DNA of 64,000 nt, from assembly GCF_001577835.2 (NCBI RefSeq), contig NC_029527.1, positions 7,346,094-7,410,093 of the forward strand, written 5' to 3'. Made by a program: the position numbers and the translations under genes. Positions 44,691 to 56,000 of this stretch are shown here, in pieces. The stretch is from Coturnix japonica. Lineage: Eukaryota > Chordata > Aves > Galliformes > Phasianidae. How positions within the stretch are numbered: position 1 is the first letter of the stretch; every line of letters begins with the position of its first letter. The notes under the pieces were generated by a model that was not told where the DNA came from, did no database searches, and saw only the letters and a list, made by a program, of their open reading frames with translations.

Positions 44691-47600
44691 TTGAAGTGAA
44701 AATGACTATGATGGTTTGGACAGAAGGTTGTTCTGGCAGTAGCCCACTTCTGAAAGTAACCCATGGCAGATGCTTCTGGAGTGCATGAGAATAGAGCAGC
44801 CACAAAGCAGTGCTTCCCACCCATATCCTTGAACTTATGCCATTCTGAGATATGGAGACTTCTTTGATTAAAAGTTTTATCACCTTGGTGGTTAACAGTC
44901 ACATGCCTTCTGTGAATGTTTTCATTTGTGTGTGGGTTTGGGCACATTAATGCCTTCTGACTCTGTGGTAACCTGTAGCATGTGGCTGTGTTGGTAGGGC
45001 TCTGAGGTTGCTCTCTCACATATAACTGGAAACGTTTGCTTTCCGTATTGTGTTCTAACCATGGGAAGTCTGCCTGGTTGCTGAGCTTTAGGACAGTGAT
45101 GTCTGAGGCAGGTGATTCCTCTGGATAGGAGATGTGGGTCAGCAGACACAGTGTTAGCTCTCTTCCCACTAGAAGGAGCGTTATCTTTATTAATGCAATT
45201 AACAGTTTTGTAAAGAGAGGTGGGGGAAGCTAGTGGACCTCTAACATGCAAAAGCTGTTCTGTTATCTGAATTAGCTTTTAATCCTGTGGTGTCGTGTGT
45301 CCAGATACTGCCAACCTGATGCTGTGCAAAAATCTGATTAGACTCTTCCTGAGTAACCTGTAAAATGAAAATATTGGACATGCGGTGTGGTACAAGAATG
45401 AGGAAGTGTTAAATTCTATTGCTCTTTAAGTATCTCCTGATCAGTCATAAATTTAAGACCCTTAAAAATGGAACAGTCCAGCCTAACCTTCCAAAGATGA
45501 GGTCAAAGCTATTGTCTGTTGGTTGTTAGGTGCCTTCCTAAGCAGGAACTGTTTCTGTCAAGCTTTTAAAATTATTGTGCTCCATATCAAGTTTGTTTTA
45601 TCTCAGCTACAGTTTCTTTTCAGGCACAGTCACCTTATTTTGCTCAGTCCTACTCATATCATATCTGACCTTTGTCTTCCAGTATTTTCTTCCTTTATTT
45701 GGAATAGAGCTTAAATATTTTAGCTCACTCTTCTGCTTTCTAGCCCTGCAGTATTAAGTAATAGATGTGGACTGCTCTTCCACCTCATCTGTATGTCATC
45801 CCTCTCAGGTAGGAAGGAGTGTATTGGCAGTAGGTGAACCTGGTGGTAGTCTGAGTACAGACAGAACTGGAAATTCTTTGCTGTTTATAAAGGAAAGGTC
45901 TTTCAGTGTTCTTGTTTTTTGTTATGACCTCTGAGGGAAGCCTGAGGAAAATGGGGCAACTTCCATGATGGAATAGGTTAGTAATTTGCTTCTAACAGTA
46001 CTTAACTTTGTAAGGATTGAGCATTATGCCATGTATCATTAGGAAGGTTTGTTTTATTATTTTTACTCTGATGCTTGCAGTTAAACCCTGAGCTGTCCTG
46101 TGACCTACCTGTATCATTTTATCATGACTGGCCTTCTCTGACGGGTGTCTCTAGCAGTGCTGCTATATTCTCCTTTTAACTTTACCACTGGTGTGTTGTA
46201 AATCCAGATATGATAGCTGGATTTTGAAGTGATTTCATTTTGATTGTGCTGAACGTAGCTTGTCATTTAATCTGTTCTTTATGACTTCCACCCTTCCTTT
46301 TACTATTGGCAGGATCTTTGAGGCACTTCAGTGAAATTATATAGTGCGAAGTCCTGCAAAGAGGATGGCTAATGTTTGGTAGGGAACTTGCTGTCAGTTC
46401 CTGGGCCCTTTATGGTTTATAGGGTACAAATCAAAACTTGATCTTCCTTTTTCTGAACAGGTCACTGGTTACAAAAGAATGTGGATTCTGTTCTGTTTTT
46501 CTCTTGTTTTTTTTTTGTTTTAATAACTTCGAACAAAGTATTTAGCTTCTAGATAGCTTAGGTTTTGACCAAAGCTCTTTAAAGCTTAAGAAGTTAACAA
46601 CTCTAAGTAGAAACACTGCAGCACTGTCTTCACTCTGAGCGTGGCACTTAGTGACCCACATGGGACTGGCTCAGGCAGCAGCAGTCTGCTCAGCTGCTGC
46701 AGAACTACCCTCACCAGTTGATAACAGAGAATGTTTTGTTGGTGCTTCTCTGCAAGATCACCATGCTGGCTGGACTTGTCAGTAATTTAATGTCACAAAT
46801 ACAAGACAACAAGGATGATATGTGTGATACTTCAGAGCAGGGCCTGTGGTGTCTCACTAAAGCTTGTAATGTGCCTAAAGTCTCATGTGCAATTCACAGG
46901 AATCAGTCCATCCATCTTTTTTTTCTAAACTCTAGTCTAAGAAGCTTCTGAAGTTTGTCAAGTTATTTAATTCCTTGGCTGTGTTGTGAATAGTCTTGCA
47001 TTTTCCTAAACCTCGAATAATTCCTTTTTCATTTCCAGTTAATCAAAACCTCATCTCTTAACTTCTTGCTTCTTCTGGCTTTTTCTTTTTTCTTAGCAAC
47101 AAAAGAAACTTTGCAAGCAAAGCTGCTCTTTTTTCTTATTCCTGCTTTTGTAATCTCCTAAGGCTGTGCAGTGTGTGCACCGTGAGCCGTCATCTCGGAG
47201 CTGGTGAGTCCCAGCCTGATGGCTTTTGCTGAAACCTTTGAAACAAATCAATGTGGAATGGTGCTGGAGAAAAGCAGAAGCTGGTGGGGGGGAATCAACA
47301 CGATTAAGCGAAGACATCTCATTACTCCTCTAGAAAGGAGAGGATTATAACTTATAAAATAGGAGGATCTCATTTAGGGGCCATGCATGCCTGCGTTATC
47401 AGGACAGAGGGAGAGCAAATAGAATAAATGAAATTAATGCTTTGAAAAGAAGCATTATGCGGATTTCAGAATTGAACTAATATGATTTGTGCAAAGTCCC
47501 GAAGTTCTTATCTCCCCATTTAATTCCTCTTGGATAATGGCTTTGTCAGAGTTATTGACCAAGAGTCATCGTCTTCTGTACCACTTGGAAAGAATGAACT

Positions 47601-49587
47601 CAGAAATGGGGTGATGGTAGGACAAACTTTGCACCATAATTAGCTGCTTCAGGCAAGACTGAAGGGCATTACTTGCTGTGCAAGAGCAGACTGGACACAG
47701 TTCCTAAATTGTTGGGAAGTCCTTTCTCTGGCTGCTGATGAGGGATGGCTCACCACTCCCAGCCCTGCTCTCTAGCTGGCTGGATGGCCACCTCAGCTTT
47801 CTGGTGGTTCTTTGTGGTTTTTCTGGCCAGGAACATGTGTGGGATGAAGTCCTTGCGGGCAACAGGGCTTGGCCCATCAGCTTCAGTGGCTGATTTTGAT
47901 TGGTCTTAGGCAACTGGATTCCTTTCAAATGATCCATTGCCCTGAAATAATCTGTTTGATTTTTAGAGCCTCTCTTCATCCATCCCTGATTTGGGAGAGA
48001 AGGGTTGAATACAGAGCGCTGAGTTGCAATGCCTTTGGTTGGGTCAGCAAGTTTTGGTGTTGGTGTGAGCGTGGGATTCTGAGCTTCAGGGCTTTGCATG
48101 CAATGTATGCTGGGATTCTTCATCTTTTTCTTTCATTTTTTCTTTATTTTTGGCTGTTTGCAGAGCACTGACACTCTGTCAGGAGCTTGTATACCCTTAA
48201 AGCATATTGAACCAGCTAGGGAAGGTTGCCTGGGTTCCTCCAGGTGCTGTTGTCTTGGGTTAGAAGTTGCAGTGTGGGTTTCTTATTGCTTTTGCTATTT
48301 GAATGAAGCTGCCTTTTAAAGACATTGACACAACTGGGAAGATGAAGGTTTTCTGATGTAAACTTTAGTTACAAAAAGGCCACTGTTGATATGTCTTAAT
48401 ACAAGTAAATTGAAACAGTAATAGGGTGTATGTACGTGTGATGCTCCTAGATGGAGTAGCACTCTCTGCAATAAAGAGGTTAAACAGGGCTGAAGATGTT
48501 GCTCCTCTGGAAGGGGATCCTGCTGGCAAAAGCCCATCCCATTAGGCAGTAACTTCCGCTAGTTTGGAGCCTGTGACACACAGAAAACATCAGGAGTAAA
48601 TATATGCCCCAATAGCTGAAATACTGTAGCAGCTCAGAGGGAATTCAGATCTTAACCCGTGGCGCCATAATTTCTGGTTTATTTTCAAATAGCCTGAATT
48701 AAAAGAAAACTCAACAAACCACGTTTAACAGCTCTTTGGGTCAGACTTAGCAGTACTTTGCTTCTGTTAATTACCTTGCCTTTGCTGATGGCTGGTTCTG
48801 TCTCTGGTGAGCTGTCTGCCATTAGGTGTATGGTTGAGTACTGTGGGTGCTTCTAATTAGCAGGCAGTGACATACAGTAAGTGCCAAAGGTGTTTCTGAG
48901 GAGTCAGACAGCCCTTAGTTCTGCAAGCTCTTCTTCTTTTTTTTTTTTTAATACTATTTTTTAACCTAAAAAAGTCTATTAAGCAGTAACATTAATAAGG
49001 TTGTGTTCCACTTCTCTGCATTTTTAATGCCTGATATGGAGACCTACTGCTGTGTGTGCAAGGAGGAGTTGTTGTGCTTGGAAGCAGTCTGCAGCGTTTC
49101 CCTGGCTGAGGACTCTGCAGGCTTTTGTAGCTCCATTTGTTGCTTCCTATGTTGCAGGCTATTGATAAGTGAATTAACTAGCTGGATTGCAAGTAGCTTC
49201 TGATGCTGTTCCTTCTATTCATCACTCTTGTTGTCTGAGTTATGAAATGCTTTTCCAGTCTTTTCTTTGATGTTGATCAGTGGACTCTTCAAAGTTAGTG
49301 GCCTCTTAATCTATAACCTCCGAACGGAACAGCCCTTGTTTTCTTCCTCGGTTGGATTCCCCTTTGGCTACTGCCTTCTGCTATGGAAGTGGGTGCGTTT
49401 CTGTAGTGAAAGAATTCCTTCTTTGTATGAAACCATCGAACACTTAATGAATCCCTATACTAAGTAATGTTGCAGTATTAGATGGTAAACTTCTGATCTC
49501 TGAAGCACCAGTGAGGTCTGAACTTAATTAAGACAGCTGTAGGGAATGTTTATTCCTATGAACTAACATGTAAAAACAGTTATTTCT

Positions 49588-49890
49588 CTATTTTCTCTTG
49601 AGGGAAGGCAGAAGTGTTATCCGGCTTAGGGGTAAGATGTGGCATCTTTTCTCCTTATTTTCTCTGCTACACTGCCATGATTTGTCAGACATTTTTATAG
49701 CATTTTTTTGAACAATTTCCAATTTCTGCAGCTCGTCTTTTATCTCCTGACTCTGAAGGTTAATTTGTGTTTGGAGAGTTTTTGCAGATTTCAGCAGCTG
49801 ATGGTTGTTTGTGAGCTTCTCATTTCTGTAGTCTCTTGGGCTAAGAGACCTTATCACGAGGTTGACCTCTTTAAATCCTACAGCTGCAAG
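49588..49890 (-). other. Antisense coding-like segment in CHCHD6 intron 4, unidentified
   Basis: On the minus strand an open frame of about 100 codons runs to a TAG at 49588. Its middle reads RSLSPRDYRNEKLTNNHQLL followed by a heptad-like Lys/Gln/Glu-rich part (QINLQSQEIKDELQKLE), with the look of a coiled-coil protein, unlike the Cys/Ser/Leu-rich junk of neighbouring frames. Acceptor-like TTGCAG and CTGTAG lie at its 5' side on the minus strand (about 49880-49886). I do not recognise the family. It may be an exon of an antisense gene, a retrocopy fragment or chance. Confidence 0.3.
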
Positions 49891-50329
49891 AAATTGAAGT
49901 TGTCTGTGGTGCTGCTTAATTCCCCTCTCTTGGCTTCAATTCTTCTCTCCCCAGTTTCACTTCTTTTTGTCTAGTAAGTTTGTATATTCCTCAGAAACTT
50001 CCTCCAGATTCATTTATTGTAATTAAGGGTTACTGGAAAGCCATCCTGACTTTTAAGAAGCAAAAGATAGGATCAACCTTCCTTTTCTTCCTGTCTGTGA
50101 CCAAATACTACACTCAGGAATGCATTAGGGTACAGTAGTAGTAGTGGGCTTTGCTTTTCTATGAGCCAGTATTGTGCAGAAGTGTTATCATGGAATGAAT
50201 TTGTTGTAGGTAATAAAGACTGAGAGTGTTATGACAATATAGTTCCTGTTAACTTCGTTAAATTTTATTTTTGGATTATGATTTTGATTTTCTCTTTTGT
50301 GTTTTTGGGGTACTACAGACAAAGAGTGA

Positions 50330-50485
50330 ATTGAGGCACTGGCATGGGCTGCCCAGAGAAGTGATGTTCCATCCCTGCAGACAGCCAAGGTCAGGCTGGA
50401 TGGGCTCTGAGCACCTGATAGAGCTGTGGGTGTCCCTGTTCATTGCAGAGGGGCTGGATCAGGTGGCCTTTAGGGGTCTTAACTC
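50330..50485 (+). mobile_element. CR1 LINE 3' fragment
   Basis: GGCATGGGCTGCCCAGAGAA, then AAGGTCAGGCTGGATGGG and GGGGCTGGATCAGGTGGCC follow the CR1 3' consensus order. The terminal tail is lost or worn. Confidence 0.85.
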
Positions 50486-53400
50486 AACTGGCTGTGTGCG
50501 ACTCAAATGGTCGTATCTAACTTATTATTTGGTTACACTTTTCCTGTGTTCCTTGTATTCTGTCTACAGAGCAACAGTGTTTGAAACCTGAACTGATGAT
50601 CCTTAGGAAAAAGGTTCAAAGTTTTCTTGATGTTTCAGAATTAAAGTCTTACTTCAAAAGAGAGCAAGGTAATGAGTTTGAAGGGCTAATATAATAGCTA
50701 GGAAATAAGTTTGCAGTGAGTGGAAAGCATACTGATGTTGCACTCAGATGTGTGGTAGGTGACCTGATACTGGATGTCATTTCTGTCATTCCTTGAACGC
50801 CATGAGAACTTAATTTGATGCTTCTCCTTGCCTTGGAGCCTTGGTTTGTATGTCTTGAAGTGTCCCTGTCTGGCAGAGGAAGAGGGTGGTAAGGAAGCTG
50901 CTCATACCTGAGCTGGGGAGAGCATCATGCTCTAGGGGTGCTGAGAGAGAGAGGCTGCAGGGGCTTTCTGGATCTTGGTAAGAAAGACTGGCAAGTGTCT
51001 TAAAGCAGATGTTTTAATGAGACAGAAAGGAGGAATATAGTGTATTGATAAGGTATTCAGTCAGTCAGCTTCCTAGCAGCCTGGAGCACTACCTGTGTGT
51101 ACCCATGCACAGCACAGCCCTGCAAGGTATCCCAGTGGGTTCCTGTGCTGCAGCTGCTCATGTAACAGGTGGGCTTCTCAGGCTCTGGATAGAGCAGCTG
51201 TGTCCTGATCAGAGGCACAGCTCCTCAAATGAAGTGTCTTCAGCAAGGCTCCAGTGCTAGCTGAGTTGCATCGTACTGGTTGAGTGTACATGGTATGATG
51301 AGAGCAATCAAAATAAGCACTGATGTTATTCCTTTCTTTCTTTAAAGATGAGAAGTAAAGCAATCTCACACAAAGAACAAATTTCACTGAGGCTTTTCCC
51401 AGTTCATTTATTCCCTCTGCTTCTGCTGGGCTTCCTAAAACCTGTGTCTGTTCACTGATGAAGTTTTTTTTTTTTGTCCTTATTTGCTTCCCTCTCCCTC
51501 TGTCTCTTCCCCAAACTGCAGGGGTTGGCTCTGTGCTGCTCGCTGGTGGTGTTATCAGCTGTGTATGCAGAGGGCAAGATTGCAAGCACCGCTGTTCTCT
51601 GCGATTCGAAGTATCAGACAATGTTTTACACGGCGTCCCATTCTCTAGCTGGCTGGTTGGACATGATGTTGGTACCTTATCTTCACGCTGACACACACTG
51701 GACATTAATAGAAATACATTGCCGAGGCACATGTGTGGAATTTCAAGCAGGCTGTCTAGCTGTGCTTTAGATAGTCTATTGTGTGCTTAACCTCTTGGAA
51801 GAGGTTTTGATGAGAAATGCATTATGTTAACTCTTGGGCAGCTGGGTGGACTCTCTTAGAGTTTCTTATTACAGTCAGCATAATATCTTCCTAATTGCAT
51901 GCTGCTGATGGATTTTGGAGTTTCAGCAGTTTTAGGTCTATCTTTCCACGAGCAGCATTCCTGCTTCCTAATACAAATTCATAGAGGAGAAATAGCTGTG
52001 CATGTTGCTCATGGGGAGGGGGATCAGAAGGGAGTGAGCTGCCAGCAGCTTTGTTTAGCTTTGTCTAAAGTCTGTCCTGCATTATTTCTGGCACTGATTG
52101 ACTCGCATCAAGTAAAAACATGACGTGGATGCTGTTACTGCTATTTGCCAGGAATTCCTTCTGCTTTTGGAACACCTCAGAATTTTTTATTGTTTACTTT
52201 GTACTATATACGTATGCTTTCTGTACTTATTTGTTATGGCCATCTGCAATTACCTCTATTATTTATGAGTACTGAGTAAGATATGATGGAGAGTAGCTTC
52301 TTAAAAGGAACTGTACTAAGGGAGAGGAAATGAGCTTATGACTTTCTCTTTGATTTTTTTTTTTAGACAATAAAAATAGAACACCTGCAAGGCTATGAGG
52401 GAGAGAAGGAACTGGAGAACTTAGCTGGCTTTTGTCTCGAGTCTGCATGTCACACTGGGGGCTTTTAATCCTCGAAGATATGATGATGGTGGGCAAACTT
52501 GAAGGTTGATGCTTTGTGAGTTGAGGGTAATAGCTGATCAAACAGATGGATAGAGCAGGCCTATATATAATTACTGTCCAAACGTAGAAAGCTCCACAGT
52601 TTAATACTTGCCCAAATAGTACATTAGACAAAGGATACATTTGTTAAATAACCAGTGCTCTTGCAATTAGGAATTAGCTTGCCATGTATGCTCACTGTAT
52701 CTTCAGCCTGATGCTTTTGCCATGGAAAGTGTTGTTCACTGTCTAGCAGGTAACTTGAAGCCCCTTCTTTTTCTGTGCACTTAGGCTCATATTTCTTCTC
52801 TCCTTTTCCCTTCTCTCGAGCCTTTGAGCAGACAGGATTTGTTCCTCAGCGTTCATCTTGCTATGGCTGTAATTTGGCAATGTCAAGCTGAAACAGTCTC
52901 CCCTCTGTAGTTCCTCAATGTCCAATGCACAAGTGATTCCTCACGGAAGATGTTCTCTTCCCTGCTGCAGACCCGAGCAATCAGTCATTGTGTATTTCCC
53001 TATGATATGCTGTCTCATTCCAACAGCTAAATAAGGGAATGGAAGATTGGGATTGCTCTCTATTTTTCCCTCCTTAAGCAACAGAACTGTATTTCTGTTG
53101 CAATTAAACCCTAGTATTTCTTAGAACCTACTCCTTGATTTTATGTTTTTTTCCATAATATTTTATTTTTTAGGCACAAACTTGAAAAAAACACAAGAGA
53201 CTTAAACTGCAAAGCAAACTGAATCTTTAAAGATAATGAATGTTAGTCCAGCCTGTAGTTTTCTATCATTGAAAGAGTTGCCCTTCCCACCTCTGTTGCC
53301 ATTTCCTGCTCAAGGCTCAGCCTTTAGAGCGTAACTTTTCGAAGCTTTGTGCTACTGGAGGTTATTGTAGCAGGTTAAACTTACTTGCCTGTGGTATCCT

Positions 53401-55764
53401 GTATGAGGGTGACCTGGCAGGGGTAGTTCTCTGCATTCCAGTAGGAACTCAACACTCTTACTGGTAACACAAGTGAGATGCATCAACACCTTTTGCTTCT
53501 GAACAGCCTGCAGATAATGTGTGCAGCCACCAGGTAAGCTCTTAGGTCATCATGGCCTTGTTCCAGATGCTGAAGAAGGTATAATTGCAGTCTTAAAGCT
53601 GTTAACAGCCACCACTTGTGTTTTCTTTCCTTCAGAATAGCCTAGATGTACTTTGCCAAGTTCTATGCATCTGGGGTAAAAATGAATTTTCATTGTAATT
53701 AATCTGGAGCGTCAGTTTGTGCTCAAATAAAGTGAAGCCGTTAGCACTGCTCAGGCTCTAATGTCATTCTGCTGTAGCAGGCTTACTTTGTAAGGTTACT
53801 AAGGAATGTGATAAGGCACCTGGAGGGAGAGGAGCTCTAATTGTCTTTGCTACCAATGTCATTTGTGTGGATGGGACAAGTGGTTGGTTAATACCTTGCT
53901 GCCTCAGGCCTTTCCCATGTTGGCTGTTCCCTTAGGAAAGGAAGTAGTTCAAGTGGTGCCTTGGGTTGTCTTCAGATGGAGTTGGAGCAGTTAGATGGAA
54001 GATTTTCTCCAACACAACCTGATTAACATGAACTTTAAACCCATCTTAATTTCAGTGTTCTGATGCCAAATATCTTGGAGGTAGGTAATGGTAGATGACA
54101 GATTTGTCCAGTTGCACGTGTACATGCAAGAACAGACCAAGTTCTGAGAGTTCTGAGTACATGAGATACGCCTCACTGGCATTCTTAAGCTGCAGTGAGA
54201 ATTGACATCTTTGTTAAAAAACAAAGCCCTTCCATATCAAACTAGTCTGATGCTGCTGCTCATTGGCCAGCAGATGTTGCTCTTGAGCTTGGTTAGGCTT
54301 CAGTGTTGAGTTCAGCAAGTCATTTGCCTATTTTAAGAGCTGTAATGCAGACAGATTTGAACTTAAATTTCCTGCTTGATAATTCCAGTCATCTACTGGC
54401 AAGCCAATATAATGGTACATCTTGTGTACTTGTGAGCATAGATTAAAAAAAGTGATATGAGAATGTCTTTTTTGATCTGTACATTATTACTGTGTTTTTT
54501 TAATTTCAGTATTGACTGAATTCTTAGGAAGCCTCTCACTTTTAGTGAAGCAGTTTTTTTTGAGGGAATGAGTTTGGCTTTTCAAGTGAGTCTCTAAAAT
54601 GAGTTGGTGCAAATGGAGTCTAATAAGCAGCACTTTCTCATTAGTAACCCTTTGAATTTAGGATCTGGGAAAAAAATCTGTTACTTGCATAGAATCCAGG
54701 AGATGAATTACGGATCTTCTCAGGGTCAGAACCACAGCTCAGCCTGGGCTGCTTTATGTGTTGATCCCATGGGCTGTTCTGCTGTTCCATTCTTTGGGAT
54801 GTGATTGTAGGTGTAGCGCTCTTACTTTGGGGCTGGTGATTTCTACAATACATTTTGGCTGCCTGACAGGGCTGATACCTCCATTGAGCTCATATGCTTT
54901 TTCCTACTGTCAAGAGCAGTTTTGAAGAAGCCTCAAGAATTTCCAGAAGGTGGCAGTGAAAGGACACCCACGATGGCTCTGCCAGGAATTGGCCAGGAAC
55001 TGCTGAGCTCTCGGATTGCTCGCATACCAATGAAACATCTGAAAGTTTTTACTTATTTGTTTTCATTCTGACTGTATCTTCTCCTGGAATTACTGTAATA
55101 TTTTTCAGAATGAGTTTACCCTGTGTGTTGCAGTCCATTGGTTTCTGTGGAAATACATGGCTTAGAACTGTGAGGGCACCGTGTGCTGACATAGTTTATA
55201 AAATGGTGATTTGTGTTGAGTGAACCTGCTTCTATCTCCTCGCTGGGGCGTGCTGTCTTGCAGCTTGGGTGTTTGCTGTGTGCTAAGGCTGCAAAGAAAG
55301 GACAGGGTGGTTGTCGGGACTGCAGGTTTCTTTCAGATGTTATGGGATTTTCTTAACCACCTCAGATTCCTCTTTGGTCTCCAGCACTTTTGTTTCAATT
55401 AATATTTTTGCAGGGGGAAGTAGCTGCTGCTGACAGTAAGTTTGGTTTTGGAAGTGGTGGGAGGGGATAGCAGCAGATGCTGTCTTAATGATTTCTCATG
55501 CTTGATGTCTAGGCTGCCTCCATTCCTCTGATCTTCTTCAAGAGTTGCTACTTTGACCTGTATCCTAGCTGTCTAGTCTTACGTAATCTATGAAGCTGAA
55601 TATGCTTAAAACAAATAAAATTGTTTCTATTCAGTTATCTGCAGACTGAGAATTCATGTACTGAAGAAAGAGTGGAGTTTCAGCAGAAGTTAGAGATATA
55701 AAGAGGTGCAGTTGGTTTCTTCTCCCACTTAACAGTGGTAAGACTAGAGTTAATGGCCTCAAGG

Positions 55765-56000
55765 TGCATCAAGGCAGTTTCAGGTTGGATTTCAGAAAAA
55801 AATCCTTTCAGAAGGAGCAGTAGTGCATTGGTACAGGCTGCTCAGTGAGGTGGTAGAATCACTGTCCCTGGAGGTATTCCAGAACCATGGAGATGTGGCA
55901 TTGAGGGACATGGTTAGCAGGCATAGTGGGGGATGGGTTGGTGGTTGGACTGGATGATCTTAAAGATCTTTTCCTAACCTTAATGATTCTGTGATTCTAT
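55765..56000 (+). mobile_element. CR1 LINE 3' fragment
   Basis: From AGTTTCAGGTTGGATTTCAG through GAGGTGGTAGAATCAC and CTGGATGATCTTAAAGATC to TTCTGTGATTCTATA, a 5'-truncated CR1 with an intact tail. Confidence 0.92.

Noticed and set aside
47704-48171. Minus-strand frame of 139 codons and overlapping plus-strand frame
   Set aside because: Low-information translations without similarity to any family I know.
51178-51770. Open frames on both strands, including a hydrophobic plus-strand frame after a TGCAG acceptor-like site
   Set aside because: The plus-strand translation does not match the expected CHCHD6 continuation and no matching donor phase was found; the minus-strand frame looks random.
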